6,524 bases of DNA from Actinomycetes bacterium (GTDB taxonomy: Bacteria; Actinomycetota; Actinomycetes; Actinomycetales; Cellulomonadaceae): the NCBI GenBank assembly GCA_023401045.1, contig JAEXEM010000262.1, forward strand, positions 1 through 6,524, given 5' to 3'. How positions within the stretch are numbered: the stretch's first letter is position 1; each line of letters begins with the position of its first letter. Both the position numbers and the translations under genes were made by a program. The notes beneath the pieces are model-generated. The model did no database searches. It was not told the origin of the DNA and worked only from the letters and a program-made list of their open reading frames with translations. Shown piece after piece: positions 1 through 5,157 of this stretch.

Positions 1-318
1 GGCCTCGACCGCGGCGCGCGCCTGCCCGACGCCCGGGTCCTCGACGGTCGTCTCGAACCACAGCGGCTCCGGCAGGTACTGCGCGGCGGCGGCCTTGCGC
101 ACCTCGGCGCGCAGGTCCGGCACGTCCGGCTTCGACGGGTTGGCGACGAACGCGACGAGCTTCCCGCGCGTGGGCTCCGACGTCGACGCGATCGCGGGCA
201 CGATCGGCGCGAGCCGCGTCCGGATCCGGCGCTGCTGCGTCCACACCCACAGCCCCAGCGCGAGCGCGAGGAGCGCGAGCACCCCGGCGACGACGGCCAC
301 CCACTCCACCCAGGTCAT
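1..318 (-). CDS. Diacylglycerol kinase-family lipid kinase, N-terminal part (truncated by window edge)
   Basis: Read on the minus strand from the ATG at 318 to the left edge, this gives 106 in-frame residues without a stop. Residues about 5-26 are a hydrophobic membrane anchor (VAVVAGVLALLALALGLWVW), followed by a basic QQRRIRTR stretch that should lie on the cytoplasmic side. From about residue 54 the text matches the start of the DAGK catalytic domain: a beta strand KLVAFVANPSK with the NPSK motif at 60-63, then LWFETTVEDPGVGQARAAVEA at about 86-106, which in the family leads into the nucleotide-binding glycine-rich segment (outside the window). Family members phosphorylate diacylglycerol or related lipids at the inner face of the membrane; the exact substrate cannot be read here. 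The start is bounded by an in-frame TAG four codons upstream, inside the -10 element, and no Shine-Dalgarno sequence precedes it. It is divergent from serS. The missing C-terminal part prevents a check of catalytic residues. Confidence 0.8.
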   Translation of the reverse strand, partial: MTWVEWVAVVAGVLALLALALGLWVWTQQRRIRTRLAPIVPAIASTSEPTRGKLVAFVANPSKPDVPDLRAEVRKAAAAQYLPEPLWFETTVEDPGVGQARAAVEA

Positions 319-324
319 GGCGGG

Positions 325-330
325 AATCTA
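325..330 (-). promoter_or_regulatory. Leaderless-type -10 element of the lipid kinase gene
   Basis: On the minus strand TAGATT (330 down to 325) fits the actinobacterial -10 consensus TANNNT and is followed by exactly six bases (CCCGCC) and the ATG at 318. That puts the expected transcription start on or next to the A of the start codon. The TAG is in frame with the gene, so no longer N-terminus is possible. No clear -35 hexamer is seen 17-19 bases upstream. Sequence-based inference; no transcript data. Confidence 0.6.
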
Positions 331-381
331 CGGGTGCCGGGGCGTCGCCGCAGATCGGCGGCGGGGGCGAGGGGGCACGGG

Positions 382-396
382 TGCCTGCTGCAGGCA
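382..396. repeat. Perfect 15-bp palindrome (7-bp arms, 1-bp centre) in the divergent promoter region
   Basis: TGCCTGCTGCAGGCA has arms 382-388 and 390-396 around T389. If serS starts transcription at 438, the palindrome covers about -56 to -42, just upstream of the -35 region. It also lies about 50 bp above the -10 of the divergent lipid kinase gene. This is a plausible dimer-binding operator for either gene, but I cannot assign a regulator, and short perfect palindromes do arise by chance in GC-rich DNA. Confidence 0.4.
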
Positions 397-425
397 ATGC
401 GAGGGTCCGGACGGCGCCGGGTCGG

Positions 426-431
426 TAGGGT
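426..431 (+). promoter_or_regulatory. Leaderless-type -10 element of serS
   Basis: TAGGGT matches TANNNT and is followed by six bases (CGAGGG) and the GTG start at 438, the geometry of a leaderless transcript. The TAG is an in-frame stop, fixing 438 as the first possible start. AGGG at 427-430 could act as a weak Shine-Dalgarno sequence if a longer transcript exists. No convincing -35 box is seen. Confidence 0.6.
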
Positions 432-437
432 CGAGGG

Positions 438-1718
438 GTGATCGATCTGCAGCTCCTGCGTCAGGACCCGGACGTCGTGCGTGCCAGCCAGGTGGCGCGC
501 GGCGAGGACCCCCACCTCGTCGACGAGGTGCTCGACGCGGACGCGCGCCGCCGCTCCGCGCTCCAGGAGTTCGAGACGCTGCGCGCCGAGCAGAAGTCGC
601 TCGGCAAGAAGGTCGCGCAGGCCACCGGCGAGGAGAAGCAGGCGCTGCTCGCGCACACCAAGGAGCTCGCCGCGCGCGTCAAGGCGCTGCAGGCCGACGC
701 GGACGCCGCCGAGGCCCGCGCCGCCGAGCTCACCCGGCGCATCGGCAACGTCATCGAGGACGGGGTCCCCAGCGGCGGGGAGGACGACTACGTCGTCCTC
801 GAGCACGTCGGCACGCCGCGGGACCTCGCCGCGGAGTACGGCCCGGACTTCGTCGTCAAGGACCACCTCGACCTCGGCGAGGGGCTGCGCGCGATCGACA
901 CCGAGCGCGGTGCCAAGGTCTCGGGCTCGCGGTTCTACTTCCTCACCGGCGTCGGCGCCCGGCTCGAGCTCGCGCTGCTCAACGCCGCGATGGACCTCGC
1001 CACGCGCCACGGCTTCACACCGACGATCACCCCGACGCTCGTCAAGCCCGAGATCATGGCCGGGACCGGGTTCCTCGGCGCCCACGCGGACGAGATCTAC
1101 CGGCTCGAGGCCGACGACCTCTACCTCGTCGGCACGAGCGAGGTCGCGCTCGCCGGGTTCCACTCGGGGGAGATCCTCGACCTGTCGGACGGGCCGCTGC
1201 GGTACGCCGGGTGGAGCGCCTGCTACCGGCGCGAGGCCGGCTCGTACGGCAAGGACACCCGCGGCATCATCCGGGTCCACCAGTTCCACAAGGTCGAGGC
1301 GTTCGTCTGGACCCGCCCGCAGGACGCGGCCGAGGAGCACCGCCGGATCCTCGGCTGGGAGAAGGAGATGCTCGCGCTCGTCGACCTGCCGTACCGCGTC
1401 ATCGACACCGCGGCCGGCGACCTCGGCAGCAGCGCCGCGCGCAAGTTCGACTGCGAGGCGTGGCTGCCCAGCCAGCAGCGCTGGATGGAGGTGACGTCGA
1501 CCTCCAACTGCACGACGTTCCAGGCCCGCCGCCTCGGGGTGCGCGAGCGCACCGAGGACGGCATGCGGACCGTCGCGACGCTCAACGGCACGCTCGCCAC
1601 GACGCGCTGGATCGTCGCGATCCTCGAGAACCACCAGCAGGCCGACGGGTCGGTGCGCGTGCCGGAGGGGCTGCGCCCGTACCTCGGTGGCCTGGAGGTC
1701 CTGGAGCCGGTGCGGTGA
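438..1718 (+). CDS. serS: Seryl-tRNA synthetase (class II aminoacyl-tRNA synthetase)
   Basis: This cytoplasmic enzyme charges tRNA-Ser (and the Sec tRNA where present) with serine using ATP. The 426 residues match the usual bacterial length. Residues 1-8 (MIDLQLLR) are the typical SerRS N-terminus, and about 30-103 form the long antiparallel coiled-coil arm, rich in Glu, Lys, Arg and Ala, that grips the tRNA variable arm. The catalytic core begins near 150. Motif 1 lies at about 191-212 ([16 protein letters not shown] then GTGFL). The serine-binding TSE loop is at 233-235. Motif 2 is at about 262-287, with R264/R265, E266 and the HQFHKVE segment. Motif 3 is at about 383-398 ([16 protein letters not shown]) with the key Arg at 390. 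All expected motifs are present, so it should be active. The GTG start is bounded by an in-frame TAG at 426 and fits a leaderless transcript, which leaves no room for a T-box or other leader. The stop overlaps the next gene by 4 nt. Confidence 0.98.
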   Translation: MIDLQLLRQDPDVVRASQVARGEDPHLVDEVLDADARRRSALQEFETLRAEQKSLGKKVAQATGEEKQALLAHTKELAARVKALQADADAAEARAAELTRRIGNVIEDGVPSGGEDDYVVLEHVGTPRDLAAEYGPDFVVKDHLDLGEGLRAIDTERGAKVSGSRFYFLTGVGARLELALLNAAMDLATRHGFTPTITPTLVKPEIMAGTGFLGAHADEIYRLEADDLYLVGTSEVALAGFHSGEILDLSDGPLRYAGWSACYRREAGSYGKDTRGIIRVHQFHKVEAFVWTRPQDAAEEHRRILGWEKEMLALVDLPYRVIDTAAGDLGSSAARKFDCEAWLPSQQRWMEVTSTSNCTTFQARRLGVRERTEDGMRTVATLNGTLATTRWIVAILENHQQADGSVRVPEGLRPYLGGLEVLEPVR

Positions 1719-2512
1719 GGCGCACCCGGCTCGTCGCGCTCGACGTCGACGGCACCCTCATGTCCTACGACGGGGTCATCTCCCCGCAGGTGCGCGAGGC
1801 CGTGCGTGCGCTGGACGAGAAGGGTGTCCACGTCGTGCTGTCGACGGGCCGCGCCGTGCACTCGGCGGCCGCGGTCGCGCTCGACCTCGGGCTCACCTCC
1901 GGCTGGCTCGTGTGCTCGAACGGTGCGGTGACCGCGCGCCTCGACCCCGACGAGGACGCCGGGTACGTCCTCGTCGACACCGTGACGTTCGACCCGGCCC
2001 CTGCGCTCCAGGCCCTCGCCCTCGAGCTGCCCGACGCGCTCTTCGCCGTCGAGGACCTCGGTGTGGGCTTCCGGGTGTCGGCGCCCTTCCCCGCCGAGGA
2101 GCTGAGCGGCGAGCACACGGTCGTGCCGTTCGAGGAGCTCGCGTCGGCCCCGGCGACCCGCGTCGTCATCCGGGCCCCGCGCAGCACCCCCGAGGAGTTC
2201 CACGCGCTCGTCGAGCGCGTCGGCCTGCACGAGGTGAGCTACGCCGTCGGGTGGTCGGCCTGGCTCGACCTCACCCCGGGCGGGGTGAGCAAGGCGAGCG
2301 CGCTCGAGGAGGTGCGCCGCGCGCTCGGTGTCGAGCCGCACGAGACGCTCGCCGTCGGTGACGGCCACAACGACGTCGAGATGCTCCGCTGGGCGGCCTG
2401 CGGCGTGGCGATGGGCCACGCGAGCGAGCAGGTGCGTGCCGCGGCCGACGAGGTGACGGGCACGATCGACGACGACGGCGCCGTCGCCGTGCTGCGCCGC
2501 GTCCTCGCCTGA
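1715..2512 (+). CDS. Cof-type HAD-IIB hydrolase (probable sugar-phosphate or phosphometabolite phosphatase)
   Basis: The 265-residue protein is of standard length for the Cof/HAD-IIB group, cytoplasmic Mg-dependent phosphatases with a C2 cap domain. The four catalytic motifs are intact: motif I LDVDGT with nucleophile D10 and acid/base D12; motif II VVLSTGR with S43; motif III Lys at 193 in GGVSKASAL; motif IV GDGHND with D216 and D220 as metal ligands. SNGA at 68-71 is also typical. The C2 cap should span roughly residues 80-185. The GTG start overlaps the serS stop in GTGA, so translation is probably coupled to serS. A HAD hydrolase directly behind serS is a recurring actinobacterial arrangement as I recall it; what the pair means functionally is not known to me. 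Substrate cannot be predicted from sequence: related enzymes hydrolyse sugar phosphates, pyridoxal phosphate or FMN. The same frame stays open far upstream within serS, but that is not part of this gene. Confidence 0.93.
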   Translation: MRRTRLVALDVDGTLMSYDGVISPQVREAVRALDEKGVHVVLSTGRAVHSAAAVALDLGLTSGWLVCSNGAVTARLDPDEDAGYVLVDTVTFDPAPALQALALELPDALFAVEDLGVGFRVSAPFPAEELSGEHTVVPFEELASAPATRVVIRAPRSTPEEFHALVERVGLHEVSYAVGWSAWLDLTPGGVSKASALEEVRRALGVEPHETLAVGDGHNDVEMLRWAACGVAMGHASEQVRAAADEVTGTIDDDGAVAVLRRVLA

Positions 2513-2610
2513 CCCGGCCCTCCCCTTCCGGCCTCCGGCCCGTCCGTTCTGCGGTCCGCCCGGCGTCTGCGCGCGTCCGGTAGGTGCCGTCACGGCGTGT
2601 TGCTCCGGGT

Positions 2611-2637
2611 GTGACCGAATCGTGACCAAATCGTCGG
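2611..2637 (+). promoter_or_regulatory. 11-bp-spaced direct repeats, possible OmpR-family response-regulator site
   Basis: GTGACC at 2611-2616 and again at 2622-2627 are exactly 11 bp apart, with related linkers GAATC and AAATC. A degenerate third unit (GTCGGG, 2633-2638) continues the same period. Tandem half-sites about one helical turn apart are the hallmark of OmpR-family winged-helix regulators. In actinobacteria that includes GlnR (GTnAC-n6-GnAAC type boxes), PhoP (PHO boxes with 11-nt units) and MtrA. The repeats sit just upstream of the -35 candidate at 2648, where an activator would bind. The match to any one regulator is imperfect, so only the architecture is claimed. Confidence 0.4.
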
Positions 2638-2646
2638 GTGATTCGG
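2615..2646. repeat. 7-bp inverted repeat with 18-bp spacing overlapping the direct repeats
   Basis: CCGAATC (2615-2621) and GATTCGG (2640-2646) are perfect inverted repeats around an 18-bp centre. The centre-to-centre distance of 25 bp is not an obvious two-turn operator. It may be a second binding signal or simply follow from the repeated AATCG words in this stretch. Confidence 0.3.
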
Positions 2647-2647
2647 C

Positions 2648-2676
2648 TTGCGCCCTCACCTTCGACGGCGTTGGGT
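2648..2676 (+). promoter_or_regulatory. Weak promoter candidate for the sugar importer operon
   Basis: TTGCGC (2648-2653), a 17-bp spacer and TTGGGT (2671-2676) give a sigma70-like layout with poor -35 and -10 hexamers; the usually conserved A at position 2 of the -10 is missing. Between 2600 and 2720 there is no TANNNT hexamer on the plus strand, so this is the best available candidate and would fit an activator-dependent promoter. Expected transcription start is near 2683. Confidence 0.25.
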
Positions 2677-2697
2677 CGACAGCGCGGACATCTCAGG

Positions 2698-2711
2698 CAA
2701 CGACGACGTTG
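2698..2711. promoter_or_regulatory. CpG-centred palindrome next to the ribosome binding site, possible LacI-type operator
   Basis: CAACGACGACGTTG is a 14-bp palindrome centred on CG, broken only at the A/A pair flanking the central CG. Even palindromes with a central CpG are typical of LacI-family operators, which commonly control actinobacterial sugar importers. It lies downstream of the promoter candidate and ends at the first G of the G-run containing the Shine-Dalgarno sequence, so it could repress transcription or, as a 5-bp mRNA stem, influence translation. No regulator gene is in the window. Confidence 0.3.
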
Positions 2712-2712
2712 G

Positions 2713-2717
2713 GGGAG
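2713..2717 (+). promoter_or_regulatory. Shine-Dalgarno sequence that decides the lipoprotein start
   Basis: GGGAG at 2713-2717 leaves 8 nt to the ATG at 2726 but only 2 nt to the ATG at 2720. The spacing favours 2726; the two choices differ by two residues (Met-Lys). Confidence 0.6.
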
Positions 2718-2725
2718 CGATGAAG

Positions 2726-4096
2726 ATGCGCAAGCGTGCCGTCACCGTGACGGCGGGAGCGGCCCTGGCCGCCCTCGCGCTGGCGGCCTGCACCACCGGT
2801 GAGGGCGGGACACCCGGGGGCAGCGGATCGGCCAGCGCCCAGGAGGTCGACTGCGCGGACTTCGACCAGTACGGCGACCTGTCCGGCAAGACGATCACGA
2901 TCTACGCGGGCATCGTCGCCCCCGAGGACGGGCCGTACCGGACGTCCTTCCAGGGCTTCGAGAAGTGCACGGGTGCCAAGGTCGACTACCAGGCCGACAA
3001 GCAGTTCGAGCAGCAGATCCTCGTCCGCGCCCAGGCCGGCAACCCGCCGGACATCGCGGTCGTCCCGCAGCCCGGCCTGCTCGCCCAGCTCGTCGGGACG
3101 GGCACGGTCAAGGCCGCCCCCGACGCCGTTGCGGCGAACGTCGACAAGTGGTTCGGCGAGTCCTGGAAGAAGCTCGGCACGGTCGACGGCACGTTCTACG
3201 CCGCGCCGTCCGGTGCCAGCGTCAAGTCGCTCGTCTGGTACTCCCCGTCGCAGTTCAAGGACAACGGGTACGACGTCCCCGAGACGCTCGACGACCTCAT
3301 GGCGCTCACCGAGCAGATCGCGGCGGACGGCAACAACAAGCCGTGGTGCGCGGGCATCGCCTCCGGTGAGGCCACCGGCTGGCCGCTCACCGACTGGATG
3401 GAGGACATGGTCCTGCGTGTCGGCGGGCCCGACGTCTACGACCAGTGGGTCTCCCACCAGATCGCGTTCAACTCCGAGGTGCCCACCGAGGCGCTCGACA
3501 TGGTCGGCACGTACCTCAAGAACCCCGACTTCGTGAACGGCGGCTTCGGCGACGTCTCGACGATCGCCACGACCGCGTTCCAGGACGCCGGGCTGCCGAT
3601 CCTCGACGACCAGTGCTCGCTGCACCGGCAGGCCTCGTTCTACGCGGCGAACTTCCCCGAGGGCACGGACGTGTCCGAGGACGGTGACGTCTTCGCCTTC
3701 TACCTGCCGGCCAAGACCACCGACACCAAGCCCGTGCTCGGCGCCGGTGAGTTCGTCGTCGCGTTCTCCGACCGCCCCGAGGTGCAGGCGCTGCAGGAGT
3801 TCTGGTCGACCGACGCGTGGGCCAACGCCAAGGCGAAGGCGTCGTCCGACGAGACCGGCGGCGGCTGGATCACGGCCAACAAGGGCCTGGACACCGACAA
3901 CCTCGTCAACCCCATCGACCAGCTCTCCGCGAAGATCCTGCTCGACCCCGCCTCGGAGTTCCGGTTCGACGGCTCCGACCAGATGCCCGCGGCGGTCGGG
4001 TCGGGTGCGTTCTGGCGGGAGTCCACGGCCTGGATCACGGGCCAGTCGACGGAGGAGACCCTCACGAAGATCGAGGCCGCCTGGCCGAGCTCGTGA
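2726..4096 (+). CDS. Sugar ABC transporter substrate-binding lipoprotein, AglE-like (alpha-glucoside type)
   Basis: This 456-residue extracellular receptor would capture sugar and deliver it to the permease pair encoded downstream. The signal peptide has basic RKR at 2-4, a hydrophobic core at 5-20 and the lipobox LAAC with lipidated Cys22. A flexible Gly/Ser-rich linker (23-39) precedes the binding fold. The first strand is at about 54-62, GNPPDIAVVPQPGLLAQL at 105-122 is the conserved MalE-like hinge region, WYSPSQF lies at 171-177, and GWPLTDWMEDMVLR at 218-231 and FRFDGSDQMPAAVGSGAFW at about 412-430 resemble AglE-type alpha-glucoside binders. Mature cysteines 43, 81, 208 and 297 could form two disulfides (inference). 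Start chosen at 2726 from Shine-Dalgarno spacing; 2720 is possible. A strong stem-loop follows the stop, then the permeases. Substrate is inferred from family resemblance only; trehalose, maltose or sucrose are all conceivable. Many aromatic residues fit sugar stacking. Confidence 0.94.
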   Translation: MRKRAVTVTAGAALAALALAACTTGEGGTPGGSGSASAQEVDCADFDQYGDLSGKTITIYAGIVAPEDGPYRTSFQGFEKCTGAKVDYQADKQFEQQILVRAQAGNPPDIAVVPQPGLLAQLVGTGTVKAAPDAVAANVDKWFGESWKKLGTVDGTFYAAPSGASVKSLVWYSPSQFKDNGYDVPETLDDLMALTEQIAADGNNKPWCAGIASGEATGWPLTDWMEDMVLRVGGPDVYDQWVSHQIAFNSEVPTEALDMVGTYLKNPDFVNGGFGDVSTIATTAFQDAGLPILDDQCSLHRQASFYAANFPEGTDVSEDGDVFAFYLPAKTTDTKPVLGAGEFVVAFSDRPEVQALQEFWSTDAWANAKAKASSDETGGGWITANKGLDTDNLVNPIDQLSAKILLDPASEFRFDGSDQMPAAVGSGAFWRESTAWITGQSTEETLTKIEAAWPSS

Positions 4097-4101
4097 GGTG
4101 A

Positions 4102-4135
4102 GCGTCCCCGGGGCCCGGTGGGGCCCCGGGGACGC
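4102..4135 (+). terminator. Perfect 15-bp intercistronic stem-loop without T-run (mRNA stabiliser or partial attenuator)
   Basis: Arm GCGTCCCCGGGGCCC (4102-4116) pairs perfectly with 4121-4135 around the loop GGTG; 14 of the 15 pairs are G-C. It begins 5 nt after the stop of the binding-protein gene and ends 44 nt before the next start. No U-tract follows, so a classic intrinsic terminator is unlikely. In sugar importers a stem-loop here typically blocks 3' exonuclease decay, or trims read-through, so that binding protein outnumbers permeases (the malE-malF principle in E. coli). Each arm contains a self-complementary CCCCGGGG core, so alternative folds exist. Confidence 0.75.
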
Positions 4136-4140
4136 CGCCC

Positions 4141-4164
4141 GTCGTCCGTCGTCCGCCGTCCGCC
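4141..4164 (+). repeat. Short C-rich tandem repeat of GTCGTCC between stem-loop and permease
   Basis: Two perfect copies of the 7-mer GTCGTCC (4141-4147, 4148-4154) are followed by a variant GCCGTCC (4155-4161) and a partial copy GCC. On the mRNA it is C/U-rich with no A, sitting just after the hairpin and before the Shine-Dalgarno AGGGAGGT (4169-4176). Such simple repeats may be slippage products; a role as a C-rich Rho-loading site is only a possibility. Confidence 0.45.
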
Positions 4165-4179
4165 CCCCAGGGAGGTGCG

Positions 4180-5157
4180 ATGAACGTCGCCGACAAGCTC
4201 GTGGCGATGGTGCTGGCGCTCGCGGTGTTCGCCGCGGCGATCGGCCTCGTCCTGCTCGTCGTGTCGTTGCTCGAACGCCGCGGCGCCCGCCGCGTCGCGT
4301 GGTTCTTCGTCGGCCCCACGGTGCTGCTCATCCTCATCGGGCTCGTGTACCCCGCGGGCCGCACGATGGTCCGGTCGCTGTACGACGCCGCAGGGTCGAC
4401 CTTCATCGGGGTCGCCAACTACACGGCGATCTTCTCCTCGTCCGACCAGCTGCTCGTGCTGCGCAACACGGTGCTGTGGGTGCTCGTCACGCCGGTGGTC
4501 GCGACGGTCGTCGGGCTGCTCTACGCGATCTGGGTCAACGGCGCGCGGGGCGAGGCCGCCGCGAAGGCGCTCATCTTCCTGCCGATGGCGATCTCGTTCG
4601 TCGGGGCGTCGATCATCTGGCGGTTCGTCTACGAGTACCGGGTGCACGACCGCACCCTCGCGAACAACCCCGAGCAGATCGGCCTGCTCAACCAGGTGAT
4701 CGTCTGGCTCGGCGGCTCGCCGCAGCAGTTCCTGCTCAACCAGCCGTGGAACACGTTCTTCCTCATCGTCGTCATGATCTGGATCCAGGCCGGGTTCGCC
4801 ATGACGATCCTCTCGGCGGCGATCAAGGCCATCCCGACCGACATCACCGAGGCCGCGCGCCTCGACGGGGTCAACGCGCGCCAGCTGTTCCGGTTCGTCA
4901 CCGTGCCGGTCATCCGCCCGACGCTCGTCGTCGTCCTCACGACGATCGCCATCGGCTGCCTCAAGGTCTTCGACATCGTCCGAACGATGACGGGCGGTCT
5001 CTACGGCACGAGCGTCGTCGCCAACGAGTTCTACACGCAGAGCTTCACCGCGGGGAACCAGGGGCTGGGTGCCGCGCTCGCGGTCCTGCTGTTCGTCCTC
5101 GTCGTCCCGATCATCGTCTACAACGTCCGGCAGCTGCGACAGGCGGAGGAACGATGA
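4180..5157 (+). CDS. Sugar ABC transporter permease, AglF/MalF-like
   Basis: This 325-residue integral membrane protein is one half of the translocation channel of the importer and should pair with the downstream permease. Hydrophobic segments lie at about 8-31, 41-61, 97-118, 130-150, 193-213, 246-266 and 296-314. The first is an extra N-terminal helix, so the count suits a MalF-type subunit with six core helices. The EAA loop, which docks the ATPase, is at 224-243 (EAARLDG, then FRFVTVPVIRP). KALIFLPMAISFVGASIIW at 129-147 and LKVFDIVRTMTGG at 261-273 resemble AglF of the rhizobial alpha-glucoside system. A good Shine-Dalgarno (GGAGG, 4171-4175) sits 4 nt before the ATG. Its stop overlaps the next start in ATGA. 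It lies 83 nt after the binding-protein gene, across the stem-loop. Substrate identity rests on the family match only. Confidence 0.96.
   Translation: MNVADKLVAMVLALAVFAAAIGLVLLVVSLLERRGARRVAWFFVGPTVLLILIGLVYPAGRTMVRSLYDAAGSTFIGVANYTAIFSSSDQLLVLRNTVLWVLVTPVVATVVGLLYAIWVNGARGEAAAKALIFLPMAISFVGASIIWRFVYEYRVHDRTLANNPEQIGLLNQVIVWLGGSPQQFLLNQPWNTFFLIVVMIWIQAGFAMTILSAAIKAIPTDITEAARLDGVNARQLFRFVTVPVIRPTLVVVLTTIAIGCLKVFDIVRTMTGGLYGTSVVANEFYTQSFTAGNQGLGAALAVLLFVLVVPIIVYNVRQLRQAEER

Larger units (their letters stand above)
2513..2725. other. Regulatory intergenic region between the serS unit and the sugar importer
   Basis: This 213-bp gap holds no convincing gene. The first 70 bp are C-rich and contain only tiny stems, such as GGCC-TCC-GGCC at 2530-2540, with no T-run, so I see no strong intrinsic terminator for the serS-HAD unit. 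A short palindrome GCCGTCACGGC lies at 2586-2596. From 2611 on there are ordered repeats and promoter-like elements, listed separately. The region is visibly richer in A and T around 2611-2646 than the flanking genes, as expected for a promoter. Confidence 0.6.

Noticed and set aside
315..1634. A 439-residue minus-strand open frame opposite serS
   Set aside because: It is a complementary-strand shadow of serS and also crosses the divergent promoter region; no family motif is seen.
95..1714. An open frame upstream of and continuous with the HAD gene, suggesting an 805-residue fusion
   Set aside because: The upstream part is an Arg/Gly/Pro/Ala-rich translation of serS in another frame and of minus-strand coding DNA; serS itself has all its motifs, and the HAD protein begins naturally at the GTG at 1715.
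2530..2540. Small GGCC-TCC-GGCC stem as a terminator of the serS-HAD unit
   Set aside because: Only 4 bp with a 3-nt loop and no T-run; such stems are frequent in GC-rich DNA.
1223..2659. A 478-residue minus-strand open frame opposite serS and the HAD gene
   Set aside because: Composition is Arg/His/Gly-rich with no recognisable domain, and the plus strand carries two well-supported genes over almost the whole length.
2662..2679. TCGAC/GTCGA inverted repeat within the promoter candidate
   Set aside because: Only 5-bp arms with an 8-bp gap; not distinguishable from chance in this composition.
2648..2725. A TTG start that would extend the lipoprotein N-terminus by 26 residues
   Set aside because: It would bury the signal peptide behind a charged segment, and a clear Shine-Dalgarno sequence lies just before the ATG at 2726.
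3684..5153. An open frame continuous with the second permease, suggesting an 800-residue protein
   Set aside because: The upstream section is low-complexity Arg/Ser/Pro-rich sequence overlapping the clear binding-protein and first-permease genes; stop codons are simply rare at this GC content.
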